NCBI GenBank assembly: GCA_036971475.1
Contig: JBAIZL010000006.1
Coordinates: 58,075,898-58,139,897, forward strand
Source of the DNA: Prosapia bicincta
Taxonomy: Eukaryota > Arthropoda > Insecta > Hemiptera > Cercopidae
Length of the DNA stretch: 64,000 nucleotides
Reading direction: 5' to 3'
Part shown: positions 11,846 to 24,100 of the stretch, piece by piece
Numbering within the stretch: the stretch's first letter is position 1
Layout of the letters: every line of letters starts with the position of its first letter
Notes under the pieces: model-generated
Databases searched by the model: none
The model's input: only the letters and a program-made list of their open reading frames with translations
What the model was told of the DNA's origin: nothing
Translations under genes and position numbers: made by a program

Positions 11846-13743
11846 CCTTCTACAAATGCTTTGTTTATATTATTTCTGTTATGCTCACGAGACAATCGCT
11901 GTTACAACACCACCTGTACCAATCAAACGGGGTATTGAAGGTACGGAAAACCTGGCCGTTAGGAAGGTTCTAATAAGTAGGCGGAAAAGCTGGCGAGATC
12001 GTAGTGTCTGGTTGGGGTATCATCTTGTCTTAGGAGCCAGCCCACGATTTGGCACCTGGACCTGACTCTAGTGATGTTGGTTAGGAGGGGGCGTGGATTC
12101 AAATGCTGTACTGTAAATACCCCCCGAAATTAGCATTTATCCTTGTTTTTTTTGACGGAAGGGTTAAAAGATTTCATCTTAGACGCCTTCACACTCTTCA
12201 TATTTAACCATATTTTTCTTCTTTAAACATTTTGCAACACAATTGCAAATGTATCACAAGAAAAATTGTTTAAAGATACTTCAAAGTACTGCGGTGACCT
12301 CATATTTCTGTCTACAATTTTAGTTTATGAAAATGAATATTTAAAATTTGGTTTTATGTTCTTATTATTTGTTCTAACTCTTTTACCTTACTTCAGAAAT
12401 ACAAACCTCACGTCATATTGCGCTTCAATTTAATGATCATCGAATATTATTTAAATATGGTTTTATTTAAATGAAACACAAAATGATTCATTGTTTGTGT
12501 GCAATTTTAAGGATTAAAATTGGTCAAGTTGAAATTCATTCTCAAAATATTACTTTGGGGTTTAAATTGGCTCCCACTCTCTCTGTAGTGTCAATACCCA
12601 AATACCCAGCTATTAGTATTTTCTTTTGTAAAACCAGTATGTTTTATAACAGAATAATTTCTTTTAAATGTATTGGTTTTTTATTTATTGGTTTCACAAG
12701 CTACAGTGATTATACCGTCAAAGTCTATGTGTGTGCAGTCCTTCTTGTAACCGACGTTATATGCGACACTAGAGATGGATAAAGTACAGAACGGGGTTGA
12801 AGTTCTCCATCAAGTTTAGAGAGGTAGGGGTTGTCTGGTAGCATGCGTGTCTATGTAGCAACATATTTTATTCCAGAAAGGGTGAGCGAACATTTTTTAA
12901 TGTTCTTCGCACACACTACTCGCATGCGACTAAGTCTGCTAATATTAATAGTTAACATAATTTGACTTTTTTTATGTACTTGCTTTTATTTATACTCCTT
13001 TACTTAATACGCCTTACAGACGCCTCCAAAATTGTACATTTACCTAATTACCTTTCAATCATTTATTCTATATACTATAAGTTCTATTTTAATTTCATTT
13101 ATATTTTAGTTAACTTTTATTTAATTAAAATAAATATTTTAATTTTAATTTTACTATTAATAAACATATACATTCATAATTGGATTTTATTTGTTTTGTT
13201 TAATTTTTTTTTTTCACTAGGCTCCTTGATCGATTTACGTCTCTCTATATTTGTTTGATGGATACCCGATGCTACTATGTAAGCATCGAGCTCCAACCGT
13301 CGCGCGCCATACTTTCCCTACGGACCTTTCCACTTATCTAACCTCCAACCTTTTATATCTCCAGCCAGCTCAACCCAACCTACAATTATTGATGTTACAC
13401 TACGACTTATCCGTAGGGAAGTAATAATTTATCCCTTTAATTTAAACCCGGGTCCAAAACCTGTATCTCAAGTAATAAACCTCTCAGAAAAACCAACTCC
13501 TGAATTTATAATAAAACCAATTAGCCACCTATAGGCTTTTCAGATTTTATCGGGATCACGGATTCTTTGAGATACAACTTTGACTTGAAGACTATAATTG
13601 GACTCCTAGTAAAACGTATTCTCTATAAAAGAAAACTCGATGCTATTTGGAAAATAACAGCTTTTTATTTGATCTTAGTTTTGATACTATGTAGCGGCAC
13701 TTTTTATTGCAGAAAGGGTGGAGAATTGATTATTTTGTTTTTC
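11846..13743. other. AT-rich stretch, no gene recognised
   Basis: No recognisable coding sequence. A 98-codon frame at 12962-13258 is almost all Ile/Leu/Phe/Tyr; AT-rich DNA gives this by chance. GC-richer patches at 11900-12110 and 13260-13400 look different from their surroundings and may be old transposon fragments that I cannot classify. A small GATGCT...AGCATC hairpin lies near 13267. Confidence 0.45.
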
Positions 13744-14493
13744 GTACATACGAGTACTACTCCCATAGAACTTGGGTTGTTCGCACCGAACTCAAGACGA
13801 TGGATGCAGTCAGAGTACGTGTTTCGAGAATTTAGAACGAAACGATCTATTTGTTCTGTTCAGTGATTGTACATACTAGTACTACTCCCATAGAACTTGG
13901 GTTGTTCGCACCGAACTCAAGACAATGGATGCAGTCAGAGTACGTGTTTCGAGAATTTAGAACGAAACGACTTATTTGTCCTGTTCAGTGATTGTACATA
14001 CGAGTACTACTCCCATAGAACTTGGGTTGTTCGCACCGTACTCAACACAATGGATGCAGTCAGAGACGTGTTTCGAGAATTTAGAACGAAACGATCTATT
14101 TGTTCTGTTCAGTGATTGTACATACTAGTACTACTCCCATAGAACTTGGGTTGTTCGCACCGAACTCAAGACAATGGATGCAGTCAGAGTACGTGTTTCG
14201 AGAATTTAGAACGAAACGACTTATTTGTCCTGTTCAGTGATTGTACATACGAGTACTACTCCCATAGAACTTGGGTTGTTCGCACCGTACTCAAGACGAT
14301 GGATGCAGTCAGAGTGTTTCGAGAATTTAGAAGGAAACGATCTATTTGTTCTGTTCAGTGATTGTACATACGAGTACTACTCCCATAGAACTTGGGTTGT
14401 TCGCACCGAACTCAAGACGATGGATGCAGTCAGAGCACGTGTTTCGAGAATTTAGAACGAAACGAATTATTTGTTCTGTTCAGTGATTGTACA
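13744..14493. repeat. 125-bp satellite, six copies
   Basis: GTACATAC recurs at 13744, 13869, 13994, 14118, 14243, 14364 and 14489, giving a 121-125-bp period. Copies differ by a few substitutions and short deletions (for example in TACGTGTTTCGAG). Alternate copies share variants (ATCTATTTGTTC versus CTTATTTGTCC), hinting at dimer-wise amplification. The open frames across it are artefacts. Confidence 0.95.
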
Positions 14494-15419
14494 TAAAGCT
14501 ACGTGGACTTGTGGGGGGAGGGTTGCTGTCCAAATGTGTATGCTAGCCGTAATTGATGTGCTCTCTAACAATGGAAAACGGTCACCACGGCTTAAATACA
14601 TTTCGAAATACAAGGGGCCGAACGCCTCGTACAAATCACTTTTACAAGTCATGTATTACAGACCCCCTTTTAAAATTATTTGTCACTTTTTACAGCCTAT
14701 ATTATAAAGCTTTGTAATTTATTATTAATACAAATTTTACTTATTAAGCATATTGTTCAATAAATATTCTTATTATTATTCTTGGATATTTAAATATCGC
14801 TCTTGCATCGGGTGTAACGGGTGACTTCGAAAGAAAACAGTCACGCATGATCCATATTCCTATTTGTGCCCTTCGTCTCCGTACTATATTTACATACCTT
14901 ACCATAGTCATTTTGAGTACTCGTTGACCCCCCCCCCCCAAACTACTCATCGCACAATCGCGTTACAATTCATACTCGATTCATGCCACCATTGCTCGAA
15001 AACATTTATTAAAAAATGTTTTTTAAACATTGGCATGCGTTTCTACACCAGTTATTGAAAAACTTAAAAATACTTAGTCATGATTAGTTTAATTATTTGA
15101 AATTTGACAGTTTTGCAATGTGTATTTAATTTAATTTAGGTATTATATAACTTTAAATGTATTTTACTCCTTACTTGTAAGTGACTGCAACTGTAGTTGT
15201 GATAAGAGGTTTCATGTTTTTGTTACAATTAAATATGTAATAAGTTGTAATTGTTATATTAATATTACTTGAACTTTTTTTTGACGTTTAAACGTTTTAG
15301 TGGTTGTTGTAATGCCTTATAATTGCATGAAATTTCATTGTAGCCATGTTTGTGAATTATTGTTGGCAATTGTAATTGTCTACTTATGTATTGTAGGCCT
15401 GATTATAACGTCTGGTTAT
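14494..15419. other. stretch without recognised gene
   Basis: Moderate-GC sequence at 14500-14650, then AT-rich. Short frames have no recognisable motif. A C-run lies at 14929-14939. Confidence 0.4.
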
Positions 15420-16500
15420 AACGTCAGGCTGGAATCGAGCCACTAGAGGCTAGAAGGAACAAAAGAGTTCTCAAATTTTGGGAAAGAGCTGGGAGAGTGG
15501 ATGGCTATTTCTGGAATGACTACAAACCGGCCTGACAGCGGCTCAAAACTCAAATATCTCCCCTATGCCACATGCGAACCATAAAGGACAAATACAAGCT
15601 TCCGCAGTCCCAACCGCAGCCGCTATGTAACTACGTTCCCATGGTGACTTACCTACCCCATATTTGTACAACCCTGAGCGATTTTACTGGTAAAAAGGCA
15701 GACTCCACCCCACAGGTATTAAAAACACATACCCTGGAAACCAATGCCACGCAATACCCTCATAGCAAGTGGTTTCATATATTCACGGATGGCTCGTACA
15801 ACCCAACAGTCAAAGGAACAGGAGCAGGATGGTTCTGTAGGGAGTTTGGGGGCTTCTCCGCTGCCGGTACAATACCACTAACTTTGATGGAGAAATCAGC
15901 GTTGTCCCAGAAGCCGCAACCGCGCTACTACAATCTTGCGTTCCACCAGCAAATGCAGTGTTTTTTATAGACTCACAAGCAGACATACTGGCCCTTGCCT
16001 CAAACGCATCCACTGACTGCCTAAGAACGATCAGCTGCCGCCAGGCAATTGAGAGGCTCATAATAAAAGGATGAAAGGTCAAACTCTAATGGATCCCTAG
16101 ACATGTGGGCATAATAGGAAACGAAATGGCTGACGAACTGGCAAAAAAAGCGCGGAAGCACATCAGCAAGCAACCCCCATCTCACTTAACACTGCCAAAA
16201 ATAACATAGATGGCGTAGTCAATACCTATACCTTAAACGACATGGCGAACCTGGCAAAAAACAAAAAATGGAATATTTTAGCCTCTAAGGGACCGCTTCC
16301 CAATAATTTAGAGCGCTCTGAATAGGTTGCCAGTTTCCGTCTACTCACTGGCCATGACTACCTGCAAGAGCACCTGCACCGCATCGGCTTAGCAGATGAC
16401 CCCGCCTGCCCTCTCTGCTTGAATGGTACAATGAACGCCGAACACCTCAAGTCCAGCGCAGATCTCTCCGTCTACCCTGAAGACCCCGCTAGCCGTTACT
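15420..16500 (+). pseudogene. non-LTR retrotransposon ORF2 3' part: linker, RNase H, Cys-rich tail
   Basis: Decayed C-terminal part of a second, different non-LTR ORF2. A basic/aromatic linker (LEARRNKRVLKFWERAGR) begins near 15445, with a TGA near 15533. RNase H follows: FTDGSY with its Asp at 15788, then, after a frameshift near 15860-15890, FIDSQAD (Asp near 15970) and the IPRHVG/NEMADELAKKA end at about 16089-16150. A Cys-rich segment CPLCLNGTMNAEH lies near 16409-16447. Several further stops and shifts make it non-functional. RT is absent, so the copy is 5'-truncated. The extreme C-terminus runs into the 93-bp array. Confidence 0.85.
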
Positions 16501-17150
16501 GAGAGGCGCGGCGTAGAATGGCCGAAAAGCCAAGGACGGGCGTTGGCTAAAGTAGAGTAAAGTAAAGTAAGTGATGATAACGTAGCCGTTACTGGGAGGC
16601 GCGGCGTCGAATGGCCGAAAAGCCAAGGTCGGGCGTTGGCTAAAGTAGAGTAAAGTAAAGTAAGTGATGATAACGTAGCCGTTACTGGGAGGCGCGGCGT
16701 CGAATGGCCGAAAAGCCAAGGACGGGCGTTGGCTAAAGTAGAGTAAAGTAAAGTAAGTGATGATAACGTAGCCGTTACTGGGAGGCGCGGCGTCGAATGG
16801 CCGAAAAGCCAAGGACGGGCGTTGGCTAAAGTAGAGTAAAGTAAAGTAAGTGATGATAACGTAGCCGTTACTGGGAGGCGCGGCGTCGAATGGCCGAAAA
16901 GCCAAGGACGGGCGTTGGCTAAAATAGAGTAAAGTAAAGTAAGTGATGATAACGTAGCCGTTACTGGGAGGCGCGGCGTCGAATGGCCGAAAAGCCAAGG
17001 ACGGGCGTTGGCCAAAGTACAGTAAAGTAAAGTAAGTGATGATAACGTAGCCGTTACTGGGAGGCGCGGCGTCGAATGGCCGAAAAGCCAAGGACGGGCG
17101 TTGGCTAAAGTAGAGTAAAGTAAAGTAAGTGATGATAACGTAGCCGTTAT
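16493..17150. repeat. 93-bp satellite made of the element's 3' end, seven copies
   Basis: CCGTTACTG recurs at 16493, 16586, 16679, 16772, 16865, 16958 and 17051, ending at 17144: exactly seven 93-bp units. Each unit, read on the plus strand in the element's frame, encodes RYWEARRRMAEKPRTGVG plus a stop, then about 36 bp of non-coding GTAAAGTAAAG sequence. This looks like the last codons of ORF2 and the 3' tail. Unit 1 has TGA where the others have TGG, so it is the most diverged. The two long minus-strand frames here are artefacts of a period divisible by three. Confidence 0.93.
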
Positions 17151-18044
17151 TGAAACGTTGCATGTTCAAATAAATATTTGTACGTGATTTGCAAATCAAG
17201 CGTATTTATTCAAACAATAATCTCTCTAAGTGTAAACATGGTTAGTTTATTAAAACCACCCCTACAGTCTCCCAAATTCTATACTGAATACAATAAAAGA
17301 TAAGTTACTGTTTGGATTGATAATGGACACAGACAGCCGACCTCACTTAAACTTAAAGTAAGCGCTACATAGACAGAGAAAATTAAATAACAAAAGCAAT
17401 CTCTGACTCGTTTGCGATTATGATTATTAGAAACACAGATATGATGTTTGTGGTTATAAATAAATAAAACTTTTTAAGCCAAGAAAACGTTTTATTTAAA
17501 TCCTAATGTACATTTCTATTTCAAAGCAATCATCTTTAGAGGAGGGTATTAAAAGACAGAAGGTGATTGCTTTTGCAATCGAAATGTACATCAGTACTTG
17601 AAATATTTTTGTAACTTAAGAGGTTTTATTTATTTATAATATATTACACCGCAGTTCCTGCAAGTTATTATAGACAAATTTCGATACATCTTAGAGTGCA
17701 GACTGTGAACATTCATTAGACGGTAAATTTGCAACTTCCACGTTACATTTTACACGACGCTCTTTCTATGGTTGCGCGGAACTAAACTGTAGCAACTTAT
17801 TTTTATGTGTTATTACTGTTAACAACAGATGAGGCCACGGAACTGTAGAAAACGCCTTTCATCGTTGGTTTGAAGGAGAATTACACTTTAGATAAGCGGC
17901 CTACTTGTTTTCAGCATGGCGATACACGCTCAAGGTTATAATATACACACAATGTTTTTATATTTGACGCGGAATAAAGACGAGAAATCTAATCTCTCCT
18001 TTAGACTCAAGAGTTTCTTCAAACATGAAGTTTCAATAAGTACA
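17151..18044. other. stretch without recognised gene; contains a hairpin
   Basis: No coding feature seen. At 17509-17592 an interrupted hairpin is visible: ATGTACATTTC pairs with GAAATGTACAT, and inside it AAAGCAATCA pairs with TGATTGCTTT. It could be a small foldback element. Confidence 0.45.
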
Positions 18045-18275
18045 AAACTCTAGATGTCCTCTAGAATACTCCAGACGGAATCTCTCTAGATGCCCTCTAG
18101 AATACTCCAGACGGAATGTCTCTAGATGTCCTCTAGAATACTCCAGACGGAATGTCTCTAGATGTCCTCTAGAATACTCCAGACGGAATCTCTCTAGATG
18201 TCCTCTAGAATACTCCAGACGGAATGTCTCTAGATGTCCTCTAGAATACTCTAGACGAAATTTCTCTAGATGAGA
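18045..18275. repeat. 36-bp minisatellite, about six copies
   Basis: Tandem 36-bp unit built on CTCTAGATG(T/C)CCTCTAGAAT and ACTCCAGACGGAATGT. Each unit contains two TCTAGA palindromes. Confidence 0.94.
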
Positions 18276-18289
18276 AATTATAGACCATC

Positions 18290-18530
18290 GTCAGTTTCTA
18301 AATTAGAAACGAAGAAAGTAAGCGAATAAATTGTAACAAAAAATAATAAATAATAAAAGTCCATCATATAGAGAGAGAGAGAGGGAGAAAGAAATTCGCT
18401 TCATATTTCGCCCCATAATATTGTGATTCTGTCATATGTATATACATATTTATATGAATTGCAATTATAAAATAATAAAAAAGTAAAATAATATTTTTCA
18501 TTATACAATATCAAGAGCACAGTGGTAAAA
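18290..18530 (+). mobile_element. dispersed family B fragment (one end)
   Basis: The segment with GAAATTCGCTTCATATTTCG, CATATGTATATACATATTTA and AAAAGTAAAATAATATTTTTC matches the terminal third of family B copies at 3540-3670 and 52290-52370. A short GA run lies at 18370-18386. Confidence 0.6.
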
Positions 18531-19099
18531 TATATTACAGTGAAAATATATATTGGTCTACTTTGTAATTTCTTGTTTGCTGGATTGTAATTTTGTTATA
18601 AGACCCTCTGATGATGATGACATGGTCATCAAATTGTACATAAGGGCTTAATCTTAAGTAACTTGTTTTCTTTGTTATTTTTGTGGTATTGGAGTTCTTT
18701 CCAATATATTCATTGTAAAATGTTTTCAATGATCACCTCAAAAGGAATGGACTTTAATTATATTTTTTATTTGACGTATTTTTAGCTTCATAATTATTTA
18801 GGTTTTGAAGAGACTTATATCTTGTACATACGAAATACATTGCAAGGGACCAACTGTTTTATATTACCTTTATCAATTAAAGTGTTAACGTGTAAAAGAA
18901 AAGATAATTTTTACTCCTAAGCTTAATTTTATTTTACTATCTATTCTTTAAAATCTTGATGTAAAATTATAACCACAAAATAAATCCAACGAGTTTTCTT
19001 TTGTAAAAAAATATGTCCAGCTAGTAAGATGGTTTCATAGGTTTCAAAAAAGATGATTTTTTTATAAAAACTTGTACATACTATTAAAACAAGTAATAT
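18531..19099. other. stretch with a degenerate hammerhead-like motif
   Basis: At 18608-18633, CTGATGA is followed by a hairpin (ATGAC-ATG-GTCAT) and then CAAAT where a hammerhead would have GAAA. It resembles the motif at 59131-59160 but with the core lost. No gene recognised. Confidence 0.45.
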
Positions 19100-19600
19100 A
19101 ATTTTTTTTAAAGTCAGTTCCTACTTAGGCAAAACAAATTATATTTTAGATACTTTTTAATAAATATTTATAACTAATATACATATAAATATAGATATTA
19201 CAGAAGCACGATTCTTTGTTTAGGCTAATGACAGATCACAGACAATTTTGCTTTTTAAACACTCATTAAAAGCAAAATTGTCTGTGACCTGTCACTAGCC
19301 TGTATAAAAAATTAATAGCTATTAACAGACATTAAATATAAATATTAGAAACACAATATTAAGTGGCAAAATGGAAAACAAAATTAATCATTACAATTAA
19401 TTAATTAAATTTAATTAATGAAATAATATTTGAAAAACTGTACTAACATCAAGTGTCATCCACTAAAAGTTTAAAAAAACGTATTTGAACTTGAGTAAAT
19501 GAATAAAAAGAATTTTATTACCGATTGAAAATTTGAACAAGATATAGGCAGGCCGTACATAGGGAGAGTGTGAACTAATGGTTGGAATTGAAAAATAGGT
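19100..19600 (+). mobile_element. dispersed family A/B-like copy, forward, with inserted hairpin
   Basis: It begins with AAGTCAGTTCCTACTTAGGC and ends with GGGAGAGTGTGAACTAATGG, as in family A. The usual centre is replaced by AT-rich sequence, a near-perfect hairpin (19222-19301) and a short family-B-like piece (ATTAAGTGGCAAAATGGAAA). Confidence 0.65.
19222..19301. repeat. near-perfect 36-bp inverted repeat (hairpin)
   Basis: Arm 19222-19258 and arm 19266-19301 are reverse complements apart from two mismatches and one extra T; the loop is about 7 nt. Both arms contain CACAGACAATTTTGCTTTT or its complement. A transcript would fold into a miRNA-precursor-sized hairpin, but it may equally be a tiny foldback element. 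Confidence 0.8.
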
Positions 19601-19609
19601 TTCATTCAT

Positions 19610-20689
19610 TTATGATTGAGTGATAGTAATTAGTAAGCTGTGTGCGATATTTCCTAACCAGACCTGAGCGTTTAATCACTTTTCTATTTCAATGAAAATG
19701 AGCTTCCATCTCCATAGGATAATTTACCACTTATGTAATGGATGTAAGTTGTCTGAATTGCGTCAAAGACCAAGACTTTTACAGTAGTGTACTCATATCG
19801 AGATCTAGCATTATTAATGACCTACGAAAAGTTATCATAAGATTATTACCACCACGAGGTTATTTATTATTAGCTAAGACGACTGGAAGATTCAGCTAAA
19901 GAATGTTGTACGATTTTATCGTGACACATATTATAGCAGGGTTACTACACTGTACTATTATTTCTACAAGGATTTAGAAATGTTGAATGTTAAGGATTGA
20001 GAAATAAGCGGTGACTGTGACAGGTTCATTGTATCAGTTATTTACAGGATGTAGATTAGAGCTACGTACTAAAAGGAACTTATATCTTTGCCTCCCTAAC
20101 CTTGTGTTTAAGGTTTCCTTGCTAATTAATGTTACTCGAGTCTAAGGTGTTCCTTCTTTACACTATAACACGCTGCAGAGCTCCATTGTTAATGTTGCAT
20201 TGTTTTAGTTTTTTAATATAACATTCCTGGAGAGAATATTCCTCACACATTATATTTCGTGTGTGCAGTCTTGCTCCACAAACATAAGACACTCATGTTT
20301 AGATGTCGCTACGAGTTACTGTTACAGGGAGATTCATAAGGATCTATCAATAACTAAGGTTATGATGCTTTTAGTGGGCCCGTACTCGAATGGAATTTTG
20401 TACTGTACAGAGCATAAAGGCCTCGGTGACACACACAGTAAGCAAACTCGTAATAACAATCTGTTTTGATTTATAATACTTATGTAGGGGGGCTTATTTA
20501 GACCTTGTTTCAATATTCCTCAGTACACACACAAAGCAATGAAATCTTTGTGGGAAGAATGGATGAACTGAATCTAATAAGAAATATCATTGTGTCTCAT
20601 TTTAATAATTTTTTTATCTACTCTTTATCATTGCTATTTTTCTGTAAATTCACATCAATGTCTCAGATAGTGACAATCACGGCAGTTAC
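19610..20689 (-). repeat. macro-repeat unit 3, inverted, non-satellite part
   Basis: Reverse complement of 5891-7010, including the last 180 bp missing from unit 2 (TTTCCTAACCAGACCTGAGC matches the complement of 6970-6990). Its left edge ends just where the satellite starts in units 1 and 2, so the repeat boundary is well defined there. Its satellite follows at 20690. Confidence 0.85.
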
Positions 20690-21150
20690 TCAGAGAGTGG
20701 CTCAGAAAGGGGCTGAGTGACAGTTACGGTAGTGACTTAGAGAGTGAATGTCACGACAGCTATTCAGAAAATGGCTGAGTGACAGTTACGGAGGTGACTC
20801 AAAGAGAGACAGTCACGATAGCTGCTAAGAATGTGGATGAGTGACAGTTACGGTAGTGACCCAGAGAGTGACCGTCATCAGAAAGTGGCTGAGTAACAGG
20901 TACGGTAATGACTCAGAGAGTGATAGTCATGACAGTTAATCAGACAGTGGCTGAGTGACAGTTACTGTAGTGACTCAAAGAGTGACTGTCGCGAAAGTTG
21001 CTCAGAATGTGGGTGAGTGACAGTTACGGAAATCACTCAGAGAGTGGCTGTCACGACAGTTATTCAGAAACTTGCTGAGTGACAGTTACGGTAGTGACTC
21101 AGAGAGTGACTGTCGCGATAGTTGATCAGAAAGTGGCTGAGTTACAGTTA
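20690..21150. repeat. 27-bp satellite, inverted, diverged edge
   Basis: Irregular copies of the reverse complement of the 27-bp unit (AGTGACAGTTACGGTAGTGA and variants). It grades into the highly regular 83-bp array that follows. Confidence 0.88.
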
Positions 21151-24100
21151 CGGTAGTGACTCTTGCGGTCACGACACTTGCTCAGAGAGTGATAGTCATG
21201 ACAGGTACTCAGACAGTGGCCACGTTACAGTTACAGTAGTGACTCTTGCGGTCACGACACTTGCTCAGAGAGTGACAGTCATGACAGTTACTCAGACAGT
21301 GGCCGAGTTACAGTTACGGTAGTGACTCTTGCGGTCACGACACTTGCTCAGAGAGTGATAGTCATGACAGTTACTCAGACAGTGGCCAAGTTACAGTTAC
21401 GGTAGTGACTCTTGCGGTCACGATACTTGCTCAGAGAGTGATAGTCATGACAGTTACTCAGAGAGTGGCCGAGTTACAGTTACGGTAGTGACTCTTGCGG
21501 TCACGACACTTGCTCAGAGAGTGATAGTCATGACAGGTACTCAGACAGTGGCCACGTTACAGTTACAGTAGTGACTCTTGCGGTCACGACACTTGCTCAG
21601 AGAGTGACAGTCATGACAGTTACTCAGACAGTGGCCGAGTTACAGTTACGGTAGTGACTCTTGCGGTCACGACACTTGCTCAGAGAGTGATAGTCATGAC
21701 AGTTACTCAGACAGTGGCTGAGTTACAGTTACGGTAGTGACTCTTGCGGTCACGACACTTGCTCAGAGAGTGATAGTCATGACAGGTACTCAGACAGTGG
21801 CCACGTTACAGTTACAGTAGTGACTCTTGCGGTCACGACACTTGCTCAGAGAGTGACAGTCATGACAGTTACTCAGACAGTGGCCGAGTTACAGTTACGG
21901 TAGTGACTCTTGCGGTCACGACACTTGCTCAGAGAGTGATAGTCATGACAGTTACTCAGACAGTGGCCAAGTTACAGTTACGGTAGTGACTCTTGCGGTC
22001 ACGATACTTGCTCAGAGAGTGATAGTCATGACAGTTACTCAGAGAGTGGCCGAGTTACAGTTACGGTAGTGACTCTTGCGGTCACGACACTTGCTCAGAG
22101 AGTGATAGTCATGACAGTTACTCAGACAGTGGCCAAGTTACAGTTACGGTAGTGACTCTTGCGGTCACGACACTTGCTCAGAGAGTGATAGTCATGACAG
22201 TTACTCAGACAGTGGCCAAGTTACAGTTACGGTAGTGACTCTTGCGGTCACGACACTTGCTCAGAGAGTGATAGTTATGACAGTTACTCAGACAGTGGAA
22301 AAGTTACAGTTACGGTAGTGACTCTTGCGGTCACGACACTTGCTCAGAGAGTGACAGTCATGACAGTTACTCAGACAGTGGCCGAGTTACAGTTACGGTA
22401 GTGACTCTTGCGGTCACGACACTTGCTCAGAGAGTGATAGTCATGACAGTTACTCAGAGAGTGGTCGAGTTACAGTTACGGTAGTGACTCTTGCGGTCAC
22501 GACACTTGCTCAGAGAGTGATAGTCATGACAGTTACTCAGACAGTGGCCAAGTTACAGTTACGGTAGTGACTCTTGCGGTCACGACACTTGCTCAGAGAG
22601 TGATAGTCATGACAGTTACTCAGACAGTGGCCGAGTTACAGTTACGGTAGTGACTCTTGCGGTCACGACACTTGCTCAGAGAGTGATAGTCATGACAGTT
22701 ACTCAGAGAGTGGTCGAGTTACAGTTACGGTAGTGACTCTTGCGGTCACGACACTTGCTCAGAGAGTGATAGTCATGACAGTTACTCAGACAGTGGCCGA
22801 GTTACAGTTACGGTAGTGACTCTTGCGGTCACCACACTTGCTCAGAGAGTGACAGTCATGACAGTTACTCAGACAGTGGCCGAGTTACAGTTACGGTAGT
22901 GACTCTTACGGTCACGACACTTGCTCAGAGAGTGATAGTCATGACAGTTACTCAGAGAGTGGCCGAGTTACAGTTACGGTAGTGACTCTTGCGGTCACGA
23001 CACTTGCTCAGAGAGTGATAGTCATGACAGTTACTCAGACAGTGGCCAAGTTACAGTTACGGTAGTGACTCTTGCGGTCACGACACTTGCTCAGAGAGTG
23101 ATAGTCATGACAGTTACTCAGACAGTGGCCAAGTTACAGTTACGGTAGTGACTCTTGCGGTCACGACACTTGCTCAGAGAGTGATAGTCATGACAGTTAC
23201 TCAGACAGTGGCTGAGTTACAGTTTCGGTAGTGACTCTTGCGGTCACGACACTTGCTCAGAGAGTGACAGTCATGACAGTTACTAGACAGTGGCCGAGTT
23301 ACAGTTACGGTAGTGACTCTTGCGGTCACGACACTTGCTCAGAGAGTGATAGTCATGACAGTTACTCAGACAGTGGCCAAGTTACAGTTACGGTAGTGAC
23401 TCTTGCGGTCACGACACTTGCTCAGAGAGTGATAGTCATGACAGTTACTCAGACAGTGGCCGAGTTACAGTTACGGTAGTGACTCTTGCGGTCACGACAC
23501 TTGCTCAGAGAGTGATAGTCATGACAGTTACTCAGAGAGTGGTCGAGTTACAGTTACGGTAGTGACTCTTGCGGTCACGACACTTGCTCAGAGAGTGATA
23601 GTCATGACAGTTACTCAGACAGTGGCCAAGTTACAGTTACGGTAGTGACTCTTGCGGTCACGACACTTGCTCAGAGAGTGATAGTCATGACAGTTACTCA
23701 GACAGTGGCCGAGTTACAGTTACGGTAGTGACTCTTGCGGTCACGACACTTGCTCAGAGAGTGATAGTCATGACAGTTACTCAGAGAGTGGTCGAGTTAC
23801 AGTTACGGTAGTGACTCTTGCGGTCACGACACTTGCTCAGAGAGTGATAGTCATGACAGTTACTCAGACAGTGGCCAAGTTACAGTTACGGTAGTGACTC
23901 TTGCGGTCACCACACTTGCTCAGAGAGTGACAGTCATGACAGTTACTCAGACAGTGGCTGAGTTACAGTTACGGTAGTGACTCTTACGGTCACGACACTT
24001 GCTCAGAGAGTGATAGTCATGACAGTTACTCAGAGAGTGGCCGAGTTACAGTTACGGTAGTGACTCTTGCGGTCACGACACTTGCTCAGAGAGTGATAGT

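Noticed and set aside
12962..13258. 98-codon hydrophobic membrane protein
   Set aside because: Composition is what AT-rich DNA gives by chance (Ile, Leu, Phe, Tyr); no start context, homologous copy or neighbouring coding signal.
16389..17199. Two overlapping minus-strand frames of 208 and 236 codons
   Set aside because: They are the 93-bp array read on the wrong strand. The plus strand carries the retrotransposon C-terminus.
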